DNA of 9,408 bases from an uncultured Clostridia bacterium (GCA_944384865.1 CALWVC010000048.1:1-9408), one strand, 5' to 3'; counted from the first letter of the stretch, positions 1-5,335 are shown. Notes: generated from the letters alone by a model not told the origin. Program-made: numbers and translations.

Positions 1-156
1 TTAGCTTGTTATTATATTGAAAATCGCTTGCCTGAACAAGCGGAGAAAGCTTTAAATGAGATCATAGCTTGGAATAATGAAAGGGGATATGAGATAGAAA
101 ATCGATGGGTAGAAAATGAATTAAAAAAATTGAAGTATGCTGAAAATAATGAATAA
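1..156 (+). CDS. 3' end of an unrecognised AT-rich gene (partial)
   Basis: Frame 1 is open from the first base to a TAA at 154-156, giving the last 51 residues of a protein that starts outside the window. The stretch is rich in Glu, Lys, Asn and aromatic residues, with no Cys beyond one near the start, and includes AEKALNEIIAWNNE and the C-terminus KLKYAENNE. It looks alpha-helical and could be a TPR-like or immunity-type C-terminus, but no family can be assigned. Codon choice is strongly AT-biased (AAA, AAT, GAA, TTA), unlike the GC-richer liv genes downstream, which suggests a different origin. The minus-strand reading frame over the same bases is a shadow. Confidence reflects that the frame looks protein-like but is short. 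Confidence 0.55.
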   Translation, partial: LACYYIENRLPEQAEKALNEIIAWNNERGYEIENRWVENELKKLKYAENNE

Positions 157-171
157 TATCCTTTACAAGAA

Positions 172-209
172 TTCATATCCCTCTGCCGAAACCGCAAAAA
201 TATCTTTTT
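172..209. repeat. left copy of an imperfect 38-bp direct repeat
   Basis: Positions 172-209 match 561-598 at 30 of 38 bases. The best part is the last 25 bases (21 of 25), which share GCCGAAA and end in AAAATATCTTTTT in both copies. The offset is 389 bases. This copy begins 15 bases after the stop of the partial gene. It looks like the end of the GC-rich element standing alone, so it may be a remnant of a second copy. The mismatches make a recent target-site duplication unlikely. Confidence 0.6.
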
Positions 210-213
210 GTCC

Positions 214-271
214 TTTTCTCTTTTCTCTAAAATGCCGTTTCCAGTGAAAAGATAGAAGAGAAGAGAGAAAA
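214..271. repeat. polypyrimidine/polypurine inverted repeat, 15-bp arms
   Basis: The all-pyrimidine arm TTTTCTCTTTTCTCT (214-228) pairs with the all-purine arm AGAGAAGAGAGAAAA (257-271) along 15 bases with one G-T pair, around a 28-base loop. No T-run follows on either strand, so it is not a standard intrinsic terminator. It may still end or protect the transcript of the upstream gene. The homopurine strand could also form unusual DNA structure, which is inference. Confidence 0.6.
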
Positions 272-299
272 TCTGAACTTTGCTTATGCAAAACATTGA

Positions 300-598
300 A
301 TAAAAGGGGAAATCTGTTTACACGTCGAAGCAGGCGATATATCCCTTGCTCCTTCTACACGCTAAAAAGTCTCGCTCGGCTCACCTGTTCGGTTGTAAGA
401 CCCTCACGACGGCTCACAGTCGCTTCCTCTTGCGGTGCCCGGCTCTGGTTGCGGCGGATAAACCGCCTTGCCAATCGCCGACCGCTGCGCCAACAAATCC
501 TCGCTGTATCCCGCACCGCGGGCGCTCGGATGTGTTGCCAACTTTTGGCGAGTTCGAGTGTTCAACTCCCACCGCCGAAAAGCCGAAAATATCTTTTT
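300..598. repeat. GC-rich hairpin-dense intergenic element (probable dispersed repeat)
   Basis: This roughly 300-base island is much richer in GC than the DNA on either side. It holds a run of short perfect hairpins: GGCGG-ataaa-CCGCC (453-467), CCCGC-acc-GCGGG (510-522), GCCAA-ctt-TTGGC (537-549) and GAGTT-N9-AACTC (550-568). The last includes a GTTCGAG string like a tRNA T-loop, but no full tRNA cloverleaf fits. Its right end (561-598) is repeated at 172-209. I infer a mobile or dispersed intergenic element or structured RNA. The left boundary near 300 is approximate. Similar 'WELNTRTRQ'-type translations seem familiar as spurious proteins in related genomes, but that is an unverified impression. 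Confidence 0.45.
561..598. repeat. right copy of the imperfect 38-bp direct repeat
   Basis: This is the partner of 172-209 (30 of 38 bases identical) and forms the right edge of the GC-rich island. It contains GCCGAAAAGCC followed by GAAAATATCTTTTT. Similarity stops at the same T-run in both copies, which suggests a defined element end. Confidence 0.6.
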
Positions 599-626
599 CA
601 TGTGCCTCTCACATGATGAGTATATA

Positions 627-664
627 AAACCTGTGTTTTAAGGAATGGCTTAAAACATGGGTTT
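627..664. repeat. 14-bp inverted repeat upstream of the liv promoter
   Basis: The arm AAACCTGTGTTTTA (627-640) pairs with TAAAACATGGGTTT (651-664) over all 14 positions, counting two G-T pairs, around a 10-base loop. It lies 65 bases before the liv -35 box. It could be a weak AU-rich terminator insulating the liv operon, or a protein-binding dyad. There is no separate T-run on the plus side, so the role is open. Confidence 0.5.
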
Positions 665-728
665 GTCGCTATTTATGAGAGCGTTTAAGGCTGAGATTTA
701 CAGTGTTGTAAAAATGAATAAAAAATAT

Positions 729-757
729 TTGAGATTTGGCCGGGTCTATGCTATACT
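729..757 (+). promoter_or_regulatory. liv operon promoter, sigma-A type with extended -10
   Basis: TTGAGA (729-734) is separated by exactly 17 bases from TATACT (752-757), with TGC at 749-751 giving an extended -10. Transcription would start near 764, leaving an approximately 60-base leader before livH. No clear operator was seen over it. The promoter shows that livHMGF can be transcribed without a gene further upstream. Confidence 0.75.
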
Positions 758-824
758 ATATTTATATTTTTTGAAATTCCCGTCATATGCAATGTATATG
801 TCAGTATAAAGGAATGATTTTTGC

Positions 825-1721
825 ATGAATGATTTTCTGGCAACGCTGATCAACGGCATCAGTCTTGGCAGCATGTATGCGCTGATCGCGCTGGGCTATA
901 CCATGGTTTATGGCATCGCTAAAATGCTGAATTTCGCGCATGGAGATATTATTATGGTGGGCGGCATCACCACATTTACGGTGATGCAATATACCAACAT
1001 GCCGCCGTGGGTCGCGGTGCTGGCGGCGGTGGCCGTCTGCACGGTGCTGGGCGTGGTGATTGAAAAAGTGGCTTATAAACCGCTGCGCGGGGTTTCGTCT
1101 CTGACGGTGCTGATCACCGCCATCGGCGTCAGCTATCTGTTGCAGAATGTGGCGCTGTTGACTTTTGGAACAGAAAATAAAAGCTATTCGTTTTCGTTTC
1201 TGACCGCGCTGAACTGGCAGATCAACGAACATCTGATCATCCAGGGGTCTACGATAGTCAACGTAGTGATTATGCTGGTAATCATGGTGGCGCTGCTGCT
1301 GTTTGTGCATTTCACCAAACAGGGCAAGGCGATGCGCGCCGTATCAGAAGACAACGGCGCCGCGCAGCTGATGGGCATTAACGTCAACGCCACCATTTCA
1401 TTGACCTTTGCCATCGGCTCGGCGCTGGCCGGAATCGCCGGCTTTATGTATATCGGCACATATTCTCAGATCGGCGCATACGCCGGAACAATGCCTGGCA
1501 TCAAGGCGTTTACAGCGGCGGTGTTCGGCGGTATCGGCTCAATTCCCGGGGCAATGATCGGTGGTATTGCGTTGGGAATCATTGAACAGTTCAGTAAATC
1601 CATTTTAGCGCAGTTCCAGCTAAGCGCACTGGCAGATGCCATTGTGTTTGTGATTTTGATTTTGGTGCTGTTAATTAAACCTACCGGGCTGTTAGGACGG
1701 CAAATCAAGGAAAAGGTCTGA
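825..1721 (+). CDS. livH: Branched-chain amino acid ABC transporter permease LivH
   Basis: This is one of the two inner-membrane permease subunits of a high-affinity leucine/isoleucine/valine importer of the HAAT family. Its 298 residues match the family length and are almost entirely hydrophobic helices. Family landmarks visible are the N-terminal NGISLGSMYALIALGYTMVYG (about 10-30), LNFAHGDI (35-42), the cytoplasmic EAA-like loop GKAMRAVSEDNGAAQLMGI (167-185) that docks on the ATPases, the glycine-rich VFGGIGSIPGAMIGG (233-247), and the terminal KPTGLLG (285-291). The ATG at 825 follows AAAGGA (808-813) by 11 bases. It is first in a livHMGF operon, but no livJ/livK binding-protein gene is present before it. 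Substrate is inferred from the family; relatives can carry amides, urea or other amino acids. Confidence 0.93.
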   Translation: MNDFLATLINGISLGSMYALIALGYTMVYGIAKMLNFAHGDIIMVGGITTFTVMQYTNMPPWVAVLAAVAVCTVLGVVIEKVAYKPLRGVSSLTVLITAIGVSYLLQNVALLTFGTENKSYSFSFLTALNWQINEHLIIQGSTIVNVVIMLVIMVALLLFVHFTKQGKAMRAVSEDNGAAQLMGINVNATISLTFAIGSALAGIAGFMYIGTYSQIGAYAGTMPGIKAFTAAVFGGIGSIPGAMIGGIALGIIEQFSKSILAQFQLSALADAIVFVILILVLLIKPTGLLGRQIKEKV

Positions 1722-1752
1722 GACCGTCTCGACTTTGTATTTAAACAGGAGA

Positions 1753-1777
1753 GCGGCGCCCTCTGTCGCCGCGTTTT
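1753..1777 (+). promoter_or_regulatory. GC hairpin plus T-run in the livH-livM gap (possible partial terminator)
   Basis: GCGGCG (1753-1758) and CGCCGC (1767-1772) form a 6-bp all-GC stem with an 8-base loop, followed by GTTTT. This is a terminator-like or 3'-end-protecting structure inside the operon, just before the livM ribosome site at 1779-1784. The T-run is short, so only partial termination or mRNA stabilisation is likely. It could make livH mRNA more abundant than livMGF mRNA. Confidence 0.4.
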
Positions 1778-1796
1778 GAAAGGAATGATTGTCAAC

Positions 1797-2909
1797 ATGG
1801 CGTTGGCTGCAAAATGGAAAAATATGCGCGCCTCCACCCGTAAAAAGCTGTTGATGCTGGGTGGAATGCTGGTTGTGTTCGCAATCTTGCAGCTGTTGCT
1901 GTCTCTGGATTTGCTGAGCAACCAGATTCAAAGCTGGCTGGTGCCATGCTGTTATAATATTATTCTGGCGGTGTCGTTAAACCTGACTGTCGGTATCTTG
2001 GGCGAGCTGTCGCTGGGACACGCCGGTTTTATGTGTGTGGGCGCGTTTGTAGGCGCGTTTGTTTCAAAATATTTTGATACGGTCAATCCCGACCTGAGCG
2101 CCTGGATCCGGCTGCCGCTGGCGCTGGTGCTGGGCGGGATCGTCGCCGGGCTGTTCGGGCTGATCGTGGGCGTGCCGGTGTTGCGGCTGAACGGCGACTA
2201 TCTTGCGATTGTGACGCTGGCTTTTGGTGAGATCATCTGGAACCTGTTTAACGTCACTCGGGTTTCATTGGATAACGGCAGTTTTAGAGTGGGGGTCGGC
2301 GGCACCGGCCTCAGCAATTTGTCTGCCGACGCGGTGCCGCTGGTAGACGGTTCGCTGGGAATCACCAGCGTCCCCAGACTTGGAAAAGGCGGGTTTGCCA
2401 TCGCGTTTGTGCTGGCCTTTTTAACGGTGCTGCTGGTGATGAATCTGATTCATTCCAGAACCGGCCGGGCGATCAAAGCTATTCGCGACAACCGCATCGC
2501 AGCTGAAAGCATCGGAATCAATATCACAAAATATAAATTGATTGCGCTGGTAGTTTCCGCGTTTTTGGCTGGGATTGCCGGTGTGCTGTATGCGCACAAT
2601 GCCGGGCAGGCCGTGGCCACCCAGGCGGATTACGGTTATGTCATGAGCATCAATATTTTGGTGTTTGTCGTGCTGGGCGGCATGGGCTCCACCCTGGGCT
2701 CAATGATTGCGGCGGTGGTGTTGACCATTCTGCCGGAATGGCTGCGGTTCTTAAGCGATTACAGAATGCTGATTTACGCCGTGGTGCTGATCGGCATGAT
2801 GCTGGTCAACGGTTCGCCGGCAATCAAAGCGGTTGTAGACCGGGGCCGGCAGGCGGTTAAACAGAAAATCAAAAATCTGTTTATCAGACAGCCTAAAAAG
2901 GAGGCGTAA
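1797..2909 (+). CDS. livM: Branched-chain amino acid ABC transporter permease LivM
   Basis: This is the second inner-membrane permease subunit, pairing with LivH. From the ATG at 1797 it is 370 residues. A basic N-terminus (to about 17) precedes the first helix. The LivM signature NLTVGILGELSLGHAGFM lies at about 62-79, the EAA-like loop GRAIKAIRDNRIAAESIGIN at 223-242, and VVLGGMGSTLGSM at about 291-303. The C-terminus is basic and cytoplasmic. I chose 1797 because AAAGGA (1779-1784) lies 12 bases upstream, and livH has the same AAAGGAATGATT context with 11-base spacing. In-frame TTG 1776 and ATG 1785 are possible but sit before or directly on that site. The stop is 3 bases before livG, implying translational coupling. 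Confidence 0.92.
   Translation: MALAAKWKNMRASTRKKLLMLGGMLVVFAILQLLLSLDLLSNQIQSWLVPCCYNIILAVSLNLTVGILGELSLGHAGFMCVGAFVGAFVSKYFDTVNPDLSAWIRLPLALVLGGIVAGLFGLIVGVPVLRLNGDYLAIVTLAFGEIIWNLFNVTRVSLDNGSFRVGVGGTGLSNLSADAVPLVDGSLGITSVPRLGKGGFAIAFVLAFLTVLLVMNLIHSRTGRAIKAIRDNRIAAESIGINITKYKLIALVVSAFLAGIAGVLYAHNAGQAVATQADYGYVMSINILVFVVLGGMGSTLGSMIAAVVLTILPEWLRFLSDYRMLIYAVVLIGMMLVNGSPAIKAVVDRGRQAVKQKIKNLFIRQPKKEA
2898..2904 (+). promoter_or_regulatory. Strong Shine-Dalgarno site of livG inside the livM 3' end
   Basis: AAGGAGG overlaps the last codons of livM, 8 bases before the livG ATG at 2913. With only 3 bases between genes, ribosomes finishing livM probably reinitiate on livG. Confidence 0.8.
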
Positions 2910-2912
2910 CGG

Positions 2913-3671
2913 ATGGCTTTATTGGATGTACAGAATTTAAGCATCCGTTTCGGCGGGCTGCAGGCGGTAGACCAGTTTCATATTGCGGTAGAACAGGGCC
3001 AGCTTTACGGGTTGATCGGCCCGAACGGCGCGGGAAAAACAACGGTGTTCAATATGCTGACCGGGGTATATAAGCCCACGACCGGCACCATTCTGTTAGA
3101 CGGCGCGGATATTACGGGAAAAAACAATGTGCAGATCAGCAAAATGGGAATCGCGCGCACCTTTCAAAACATCCGGCTGTTCAGCGAGATGTCTGTGTTG
3201 GACAATGTCAAAGTGGGGCTGCACAACCAGGTAAAATGCGGGCTGTTTACCAATATTTTGCGCTTGCCCGGCGATTATAAAACTGAAAAACAGATGAATG
3301 AGAAGGCGATGCAGCTGCTGGAGGTATTCGGTCTGCAGGACGATGTGAAGCTTCGGGCGCGAAATCTGCCCTATGGCAAGCAGCGCAAGCTGGAGATTGC
3401 CCGGGCGTTGGCGACCAATCCGCGGTTGCTGCTGCTGGACGAGCCGGCCGCAGGTATGAATCCCAATGAGACGGCGGAGCTGATGCAGACCATCCGTCTG
3501 ATTCGGGAACGGTTCGAGATGACGATTCTGCTGATTGAGCATGATATGCGACTGGTCAGCGGCATCTGCGAACGGCTGACGGTTTTGAATTTTGGGTCGG
3601 TGTTGTGTGAAGGTGAGACTTCCGCAGTGCTGCGCGACCCGGAGGTTGTCAAGGCCTATCTGGGCGAATAA
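2913..3671 (+). CDS. livG: Branched-chain amino acid ABC transporter ATP-binding protein LivG
   Basis: This is a cytoplasmic ATPase subunit that forms a heterodimer with LivF and powers transport through LivH/LivM. Its 252 residues are typical. Visible motifs are Walker A GPNGAGKTT (36-44), Q-loop Q85 in ARTFQNIRLF, the LivG-type signature LPYGKQ (152-157) in place of canonical LSGGQ, Walker B LLLLDEP (172-178, catalytic E177), and the H-loop histidine H210 in LIEHDM. The C-terminal AYLGE ending is shared with LivF. No key residue is missing, so the subunit should be active. Confidence 0.95.
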   Translation: MALLDVQNLSIRFGGLQAVDQFHIAVEQGQLYGLIGPNGAGKTTVFNMLTGVYKPTTGTILLDGADITGKNNVQISKMGIARTFQNIRLFSEMSVLDNVKVGLHNQVKCGLFTNILRLPGDYKTEKQMNEKAMQLLEVFGLQDDVKLRARNLPYGKQRKLEIARALATNPRLLLLDEPAAGMNPNETAELMQTIRLIRERFEMTILLIEHDMRLVSGICERLTVLNFGSVLCEGETSAVLRDPEVVKAYLGE

Positions 3672-3713
3672 ACGCCGGCGCGGCGGATCACAGAGGATGG
3701 AGGTCATTGCATC

Positions 3714-4424
3714 ATGGCAATGCTGGAAATTGAAAATATTTATGTCAGCTACGGCATGATTAATGCGATCAGGGGCGTTTCGTTCACTGTGGATCGCGGA
3801 GAGATCATCGCGCTGATCGGCGCCAATGGCGCGGGTAAGACCACAACGCTGCATACCATCAGCGGGTTGCTGCGCCCAAAATCCGGCAGTATCCGGTTTA
3901 ACGGGACAGAGATTACGCGCGTCGCGCCCCATAAGATCGTGTCCATGGGTATCGCACAGGTGCCGGAGGGACGCCGGGTGTTCTCACAGTTGACGGTGTT
4001 GGATAATTTAAAAATGGGGGCGTATATCCGCCGTGACCAAAAAGAGATTGCCCATTCACTACAAACGGTATATGGTTGGTTTCCGCGGCTGAAAGAGCGG
4101 CAAAATCAGATCGCGGGTACGTTGTCCGGCGGCGAACAGCAGATGCTGGCGATGGGACGTGCGCTGATGTCTCATCCGCAGATCATTTTGATGGATGAAC
4201 CGTCGATGGGGCTGTCCCCGTTGCTGGTAACCGAGGTGTTTAACATTATTGAAGAGATCTGTAAAGCCGGCACTACGGTGCTGCTGGTAGAGCAAAATGC
4301 AAAAAAAGCCCTTACCATTGCAGATCGGGCCTATGTGTTGGAAACCGGAACCATCGCGTTGGAGGGGAAAGCCGCCGACCTAATGAACAACGACCGGGTG
4401 AAAAAAGCATATCTGGGTGAGTGA
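3714..4424 (+). CDS. livF: Branched-chain amino acid ABC transporter ATP-binding protein LivF
   Basis: This is the second ATPase subunit of the importer, 236 residues, normal for LivF. Walker A is GANGAGKTT (36-44), PEGRRVF (84-90) is the Q-loop region typical of LivF, the signature is LSGGEQQ (137-143), and Walker B ends in MDEP (160-163, catalytic E162). The H-loop position is glutamine (VEQNA, Q194) rather than histidine, which is the usual LivF state and not a defect. GGAGG (3699-3703) lies 10 bases before ATG 3714; an in-frame ATG at 3720 is a less well spaced alternative. It is the last gene of the operon, 42 bases after livG. Confidence 0.95.
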   Translation: MAMLEIENIYVSYGMINAIRGVSFTVDRGEIIALIGANGAGKTTTLHTISGLLRPKSGSIRFNGTEITRVAPHKIVSMGIAQVPEGRRVFSQLTVLDNLKMGAYIRRDQKEIAHSLQTVYGWFPRLKERQNQIAGTLSGGEQQMLAMGRALMSHPQIILMDEPSMGLSPLLVTEVFNIIEEICKAGTTVLLVEQNAKKALTIADRAYVLETGTIALEGKAADLMNNDRVKKAYLGE

Positions 4425-4602
4425 GCGCCTGAATCGATTATAAAAAAGATTAGCGGCGGGCAGACGTTCTTTTGTTGAGTGTCTTTAGACGGTTGACCGC
4501 TTTCGCGGTTAATCCGATTTACATCTGGAAATCGTTGATAAAACAGCCGGTAAGTGATATCAGAAACAGCAGCCGAATTCTGTTCAGACATCGGGCAAAG
4601 TA
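4425..4602 (+). other. liv operon 3' untranslated region
   Basis: This is non-coding sequence between livF and its probable terminator. It contains a hairpin, TTGACCGC (4493-4500) with GCGGTTAA (4505-4512) around TTTC, and a tiny GTCT-tt-AGAC dyad just before it. Neither has a T-run. A minus-strand open frame crosses this area and the terminator, but its translation resembles nothing and it runs into the livF end, so I do not call it. Confidence 0.5.
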
Positions 4603-4632
4603 TAAAAGACTGCCTTATAAGGCGGTCTTTTA
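4603..4632 (+). terminator. Intrinsic terminator of the liv operon
   Basis: TAAAAGACTGCC (4603-4614) pairs with GGCGGTCTTTTA (4621-4632) as a 12-bp stem with one G-T pair and a 6-base loop. The T-rich TCTTTTATT tail closes and follows it. A-tract symmetry means it could also work on the minus strand. It lies about 180 bases after livF, with no gene between. Confidence 0.75.
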
Positions 4633-4789
4633 TTGATCGGATTGTAAAAATTCTCTTTATATGACCTGATAGATGTTTCAGATACTGCCCAAGAATATGT
4701 AAGAGCAGGAACTTGACTCTTCCAAATTCATAAACGACTATACCGCCATTGACAGATTCGTCCATCCATCGAGTATTCGTTGTTGTATG

Positions 4790-4809
4790 GGATCATGCGA
4801 TCATGATCC
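4790..4809. repeat. Perfect 8-bp-arm dyad GGATCATG-CGAT-CATGATCC
   Basis: The arms at 4790-4797 and 4802-4809 are perfectly complementary with a 4-base centre. It has the size of a dimeric regulator site or a stable RNA hairpin. No promoter or gene start is close enough to assign a role. Confidence 0.5.
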
Positions 4810-5030
4810 GTTACGCGGGACATTTAAGTACGTTTGCTCGCCGCCAAGACAGCATGCAAACATGTGCGGCTATATCATATTGCGCGGATAAACCAGCAGA
4901 TAGCACCCGCCATGCCGCTTGCCTCCCTGCTTTATACCGACATTATACACGCAAAACCGCCGATGCGCAATATAAAAGCGGCCGTTCTGAGGGTTTGACG
5001 CTTTGTCTGGGCAAATATTTTACCTTCTTT

Positions 5031-5083
5031 GCCGGTACAAAAACATGCGACGCATCTAACTGCGGCAAGCCGGCTGATTTTTT
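5031..5083 (+). terminator. Possible weak terminator upstream of the DUF2325 promoter
   Basis: GCCGG (5031-5035) can pair with CCGGC (5070-5074), enclosing CGCA-tctaac-TGCG (5051-5064). A T6 run follows at 5078-5083. The outer stem is short and the gap large, so this is tentative. It would insulate the promoter at 5107-5135 from upstream transcription. Confidence 0.25.
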
Positions 5084-5106
5084 ATGGCAATCAAGGCAAA
5101 AAATTC

Positions 5107-5135
5107 TTGACATGTATCGCGCCATTGTGTATACT
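5107..5135 (+). promoter_or_regulatory. DUF2325 gene promoter, near-consensus sigma-A
   Basis: A perfect -35 TTGACA (5107-5112) is exactly 17 bases from -10 TATACT (5130-5135). Transcription would start near 5142, leaving a leader of about 195 bases. A promoter this strong with repeat sequences over the -10 and the start point is most likely held in check by a repressor. Confidence 0.75.
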
Positions 5136-5158
5136 AAGAATTGGTTAGTGTATACTAA
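5127..5158. promoter_or_regulatory. Direct repeat of GTGTATACTAA, 21 bp apart
   Basis: Identical 11-base copies lie at 5127-5137 and 5148-5158. The first covers the -10 box and the second covers the predicted start point. A 21-bp step is two helical turns, so both copies face the same side of the DNA, as in cooperative repressor binding. The regulator is not in the window. Confidence 0.55.
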
Positions 5159-5159
5159 C
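5144..5159. promoter_or_regulatory. Operator-like dyad GTTAGT-GTAT-ACTAAC
   Basis: The 6-bp arms are perfectly complementary around GTAT and sit over the predicted transcription start. The wider site TTGGTTAG-N6-CTAACTT recurs exactly 100 bp downstream with a different centre. TTAG/CTAA arms recall DtxR/IdeR-family metal-regulator sites, but those have a different internal spacing, so the link is only a hypothesis. Confidence 0.55.
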
Positions 5160-5216
5160 TTAAAGTTAAAATGATGGACGGCGGCGTCCCGCATTTTAAA
5201 TTCGTTTGATCTTATC

Positions 5217-5236
5217 TAATCTCGTGTAATTTCGTC
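5217..5236. repeat. Two tandem imperfect decamers (TAATCTCGTG / TAATTTCGTC)
   Basis: Two adjacent 10-base units match at 8 of 10 positions and are flanked by CTTAT strings at 5211 and 5236. They lie in the leader of the DUF2325 transcript. It is a minor feature that may be chance in AT-rich DNA. Confidence 0.3.
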
Positions 5237-5243
5237 TTATTTG

Positions 5244-5259
5244 GTTAGATGCATCTAAC
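5244..5259. promoter_or_regulatory. Perfect 16-bp palindrome GTTAGATGCATCTAAC
   Basis: The site is fully self-complementary and embedded in TTGGTTAG-N6-CTAACTT, the same frame as the dyad 100 bp upstream. It is about 100 bases after the predicted transcription start, so a bound repressor could block elongation or join a loop with the upstream site. It contains an ATG at 5249 that is in frame with the DUF2325 gene but has no ribosome site. Confidence 0.6.
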
Positions 5260-5335
5260 TTCTCGGGCCATAGATCTGCATGTCAAGCCTTCACCTAACA
5301 GGACATGGCTGATTGCAAACGAAAGGAGCAAAACG

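Larger units (their letters stand above)
157..728. other. long non-coding region before the liv promoter
   Basis: About 570 bases lie between the partial gene and the livH promoter with no convincing gene. The region has an AT-rich left part with a long hairpin (214-271), a GC-rich hairpin-dense island (about 300-600), a small dyad CATGTG-cctct-CACATG (599-615), an inverted repeat (627-664) and an AT-rich run to the promoter. Several overlapping frames are open across the GC-rich island on both strands. None has a ribosome site or recognisable domain content, and their Arg/Pro/Ser-rich translations look like structured non-coding DNA read as protein. Confidence 0.6.
4633..5106. other. long intergenic region, no supported gene
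   Basis: Open frames exist on both strands here (for example 4749-5174 plus and 4943-5194 minus). The plus frame begins with TTG, lacks a ribosome site, runs across the DUF2325 promoter and has no recognisable domain. The minus frame overlaps the same promoter. What can be seen is a perfect dyad at 4790-4809, a possible hairpin cluster around 5031-5083 ending in a T6 run, and a half operator GCATCTAACT at 5052-5061. Base composition drifts between AT- and GC-rich, as in decayed or mosaic sequence. Confidence 0.5.

Noticed and set aside
536..580. tRNA-like T-arm (GTTCGAG followed by a CCACCGCC string)
   Set aside because: No D-arm, anticodon arm and acceptor stem could be fitted around it on either strand.
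404..601. Open frames across the GC-rich island on both strands
   Set aside because: Several mutually overlapping frames, Arg/Pro/Ser-rich translations and no ribosome sites indicate structured non-coding DNA rather than a protein.
1715..1730. Overlapping palindromes GGTCTGAGACC and GAGACCGTCTC at the livH stop
   Set aside because: They have single-base centres and arms of 5 bases, too small to distinguish from chance and unable to form RNA hairpins.
4301..4306. LivF H-loop glutamine as an inactivating change
   Set aside because: VEQNA with Gln in place of His is the normal LivF family state.
4331..4765. 144-codon minus-strand open frame
   Set aside because: It crosses the liv terminator hairpin and overlaps the end of livF antisense. 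No ribosome site or recognisable family is seen.
4749..5174. 141-codon plus-strand open frame
   Set aside because: It starts with TTG without a ribosome site, reads through the DUF2325 promoter and operator repeats, and its translation shows no domain or consistent composition.
5249..5335. Longer DUF2325 start at ATG 5249
   Set aside because: That ATG lies inside the GTTAGATGCATCTAAC palindrome with no ribosome site, and the family domain begins at the ATG at 5336, which has a well-placed AAAGGAG.
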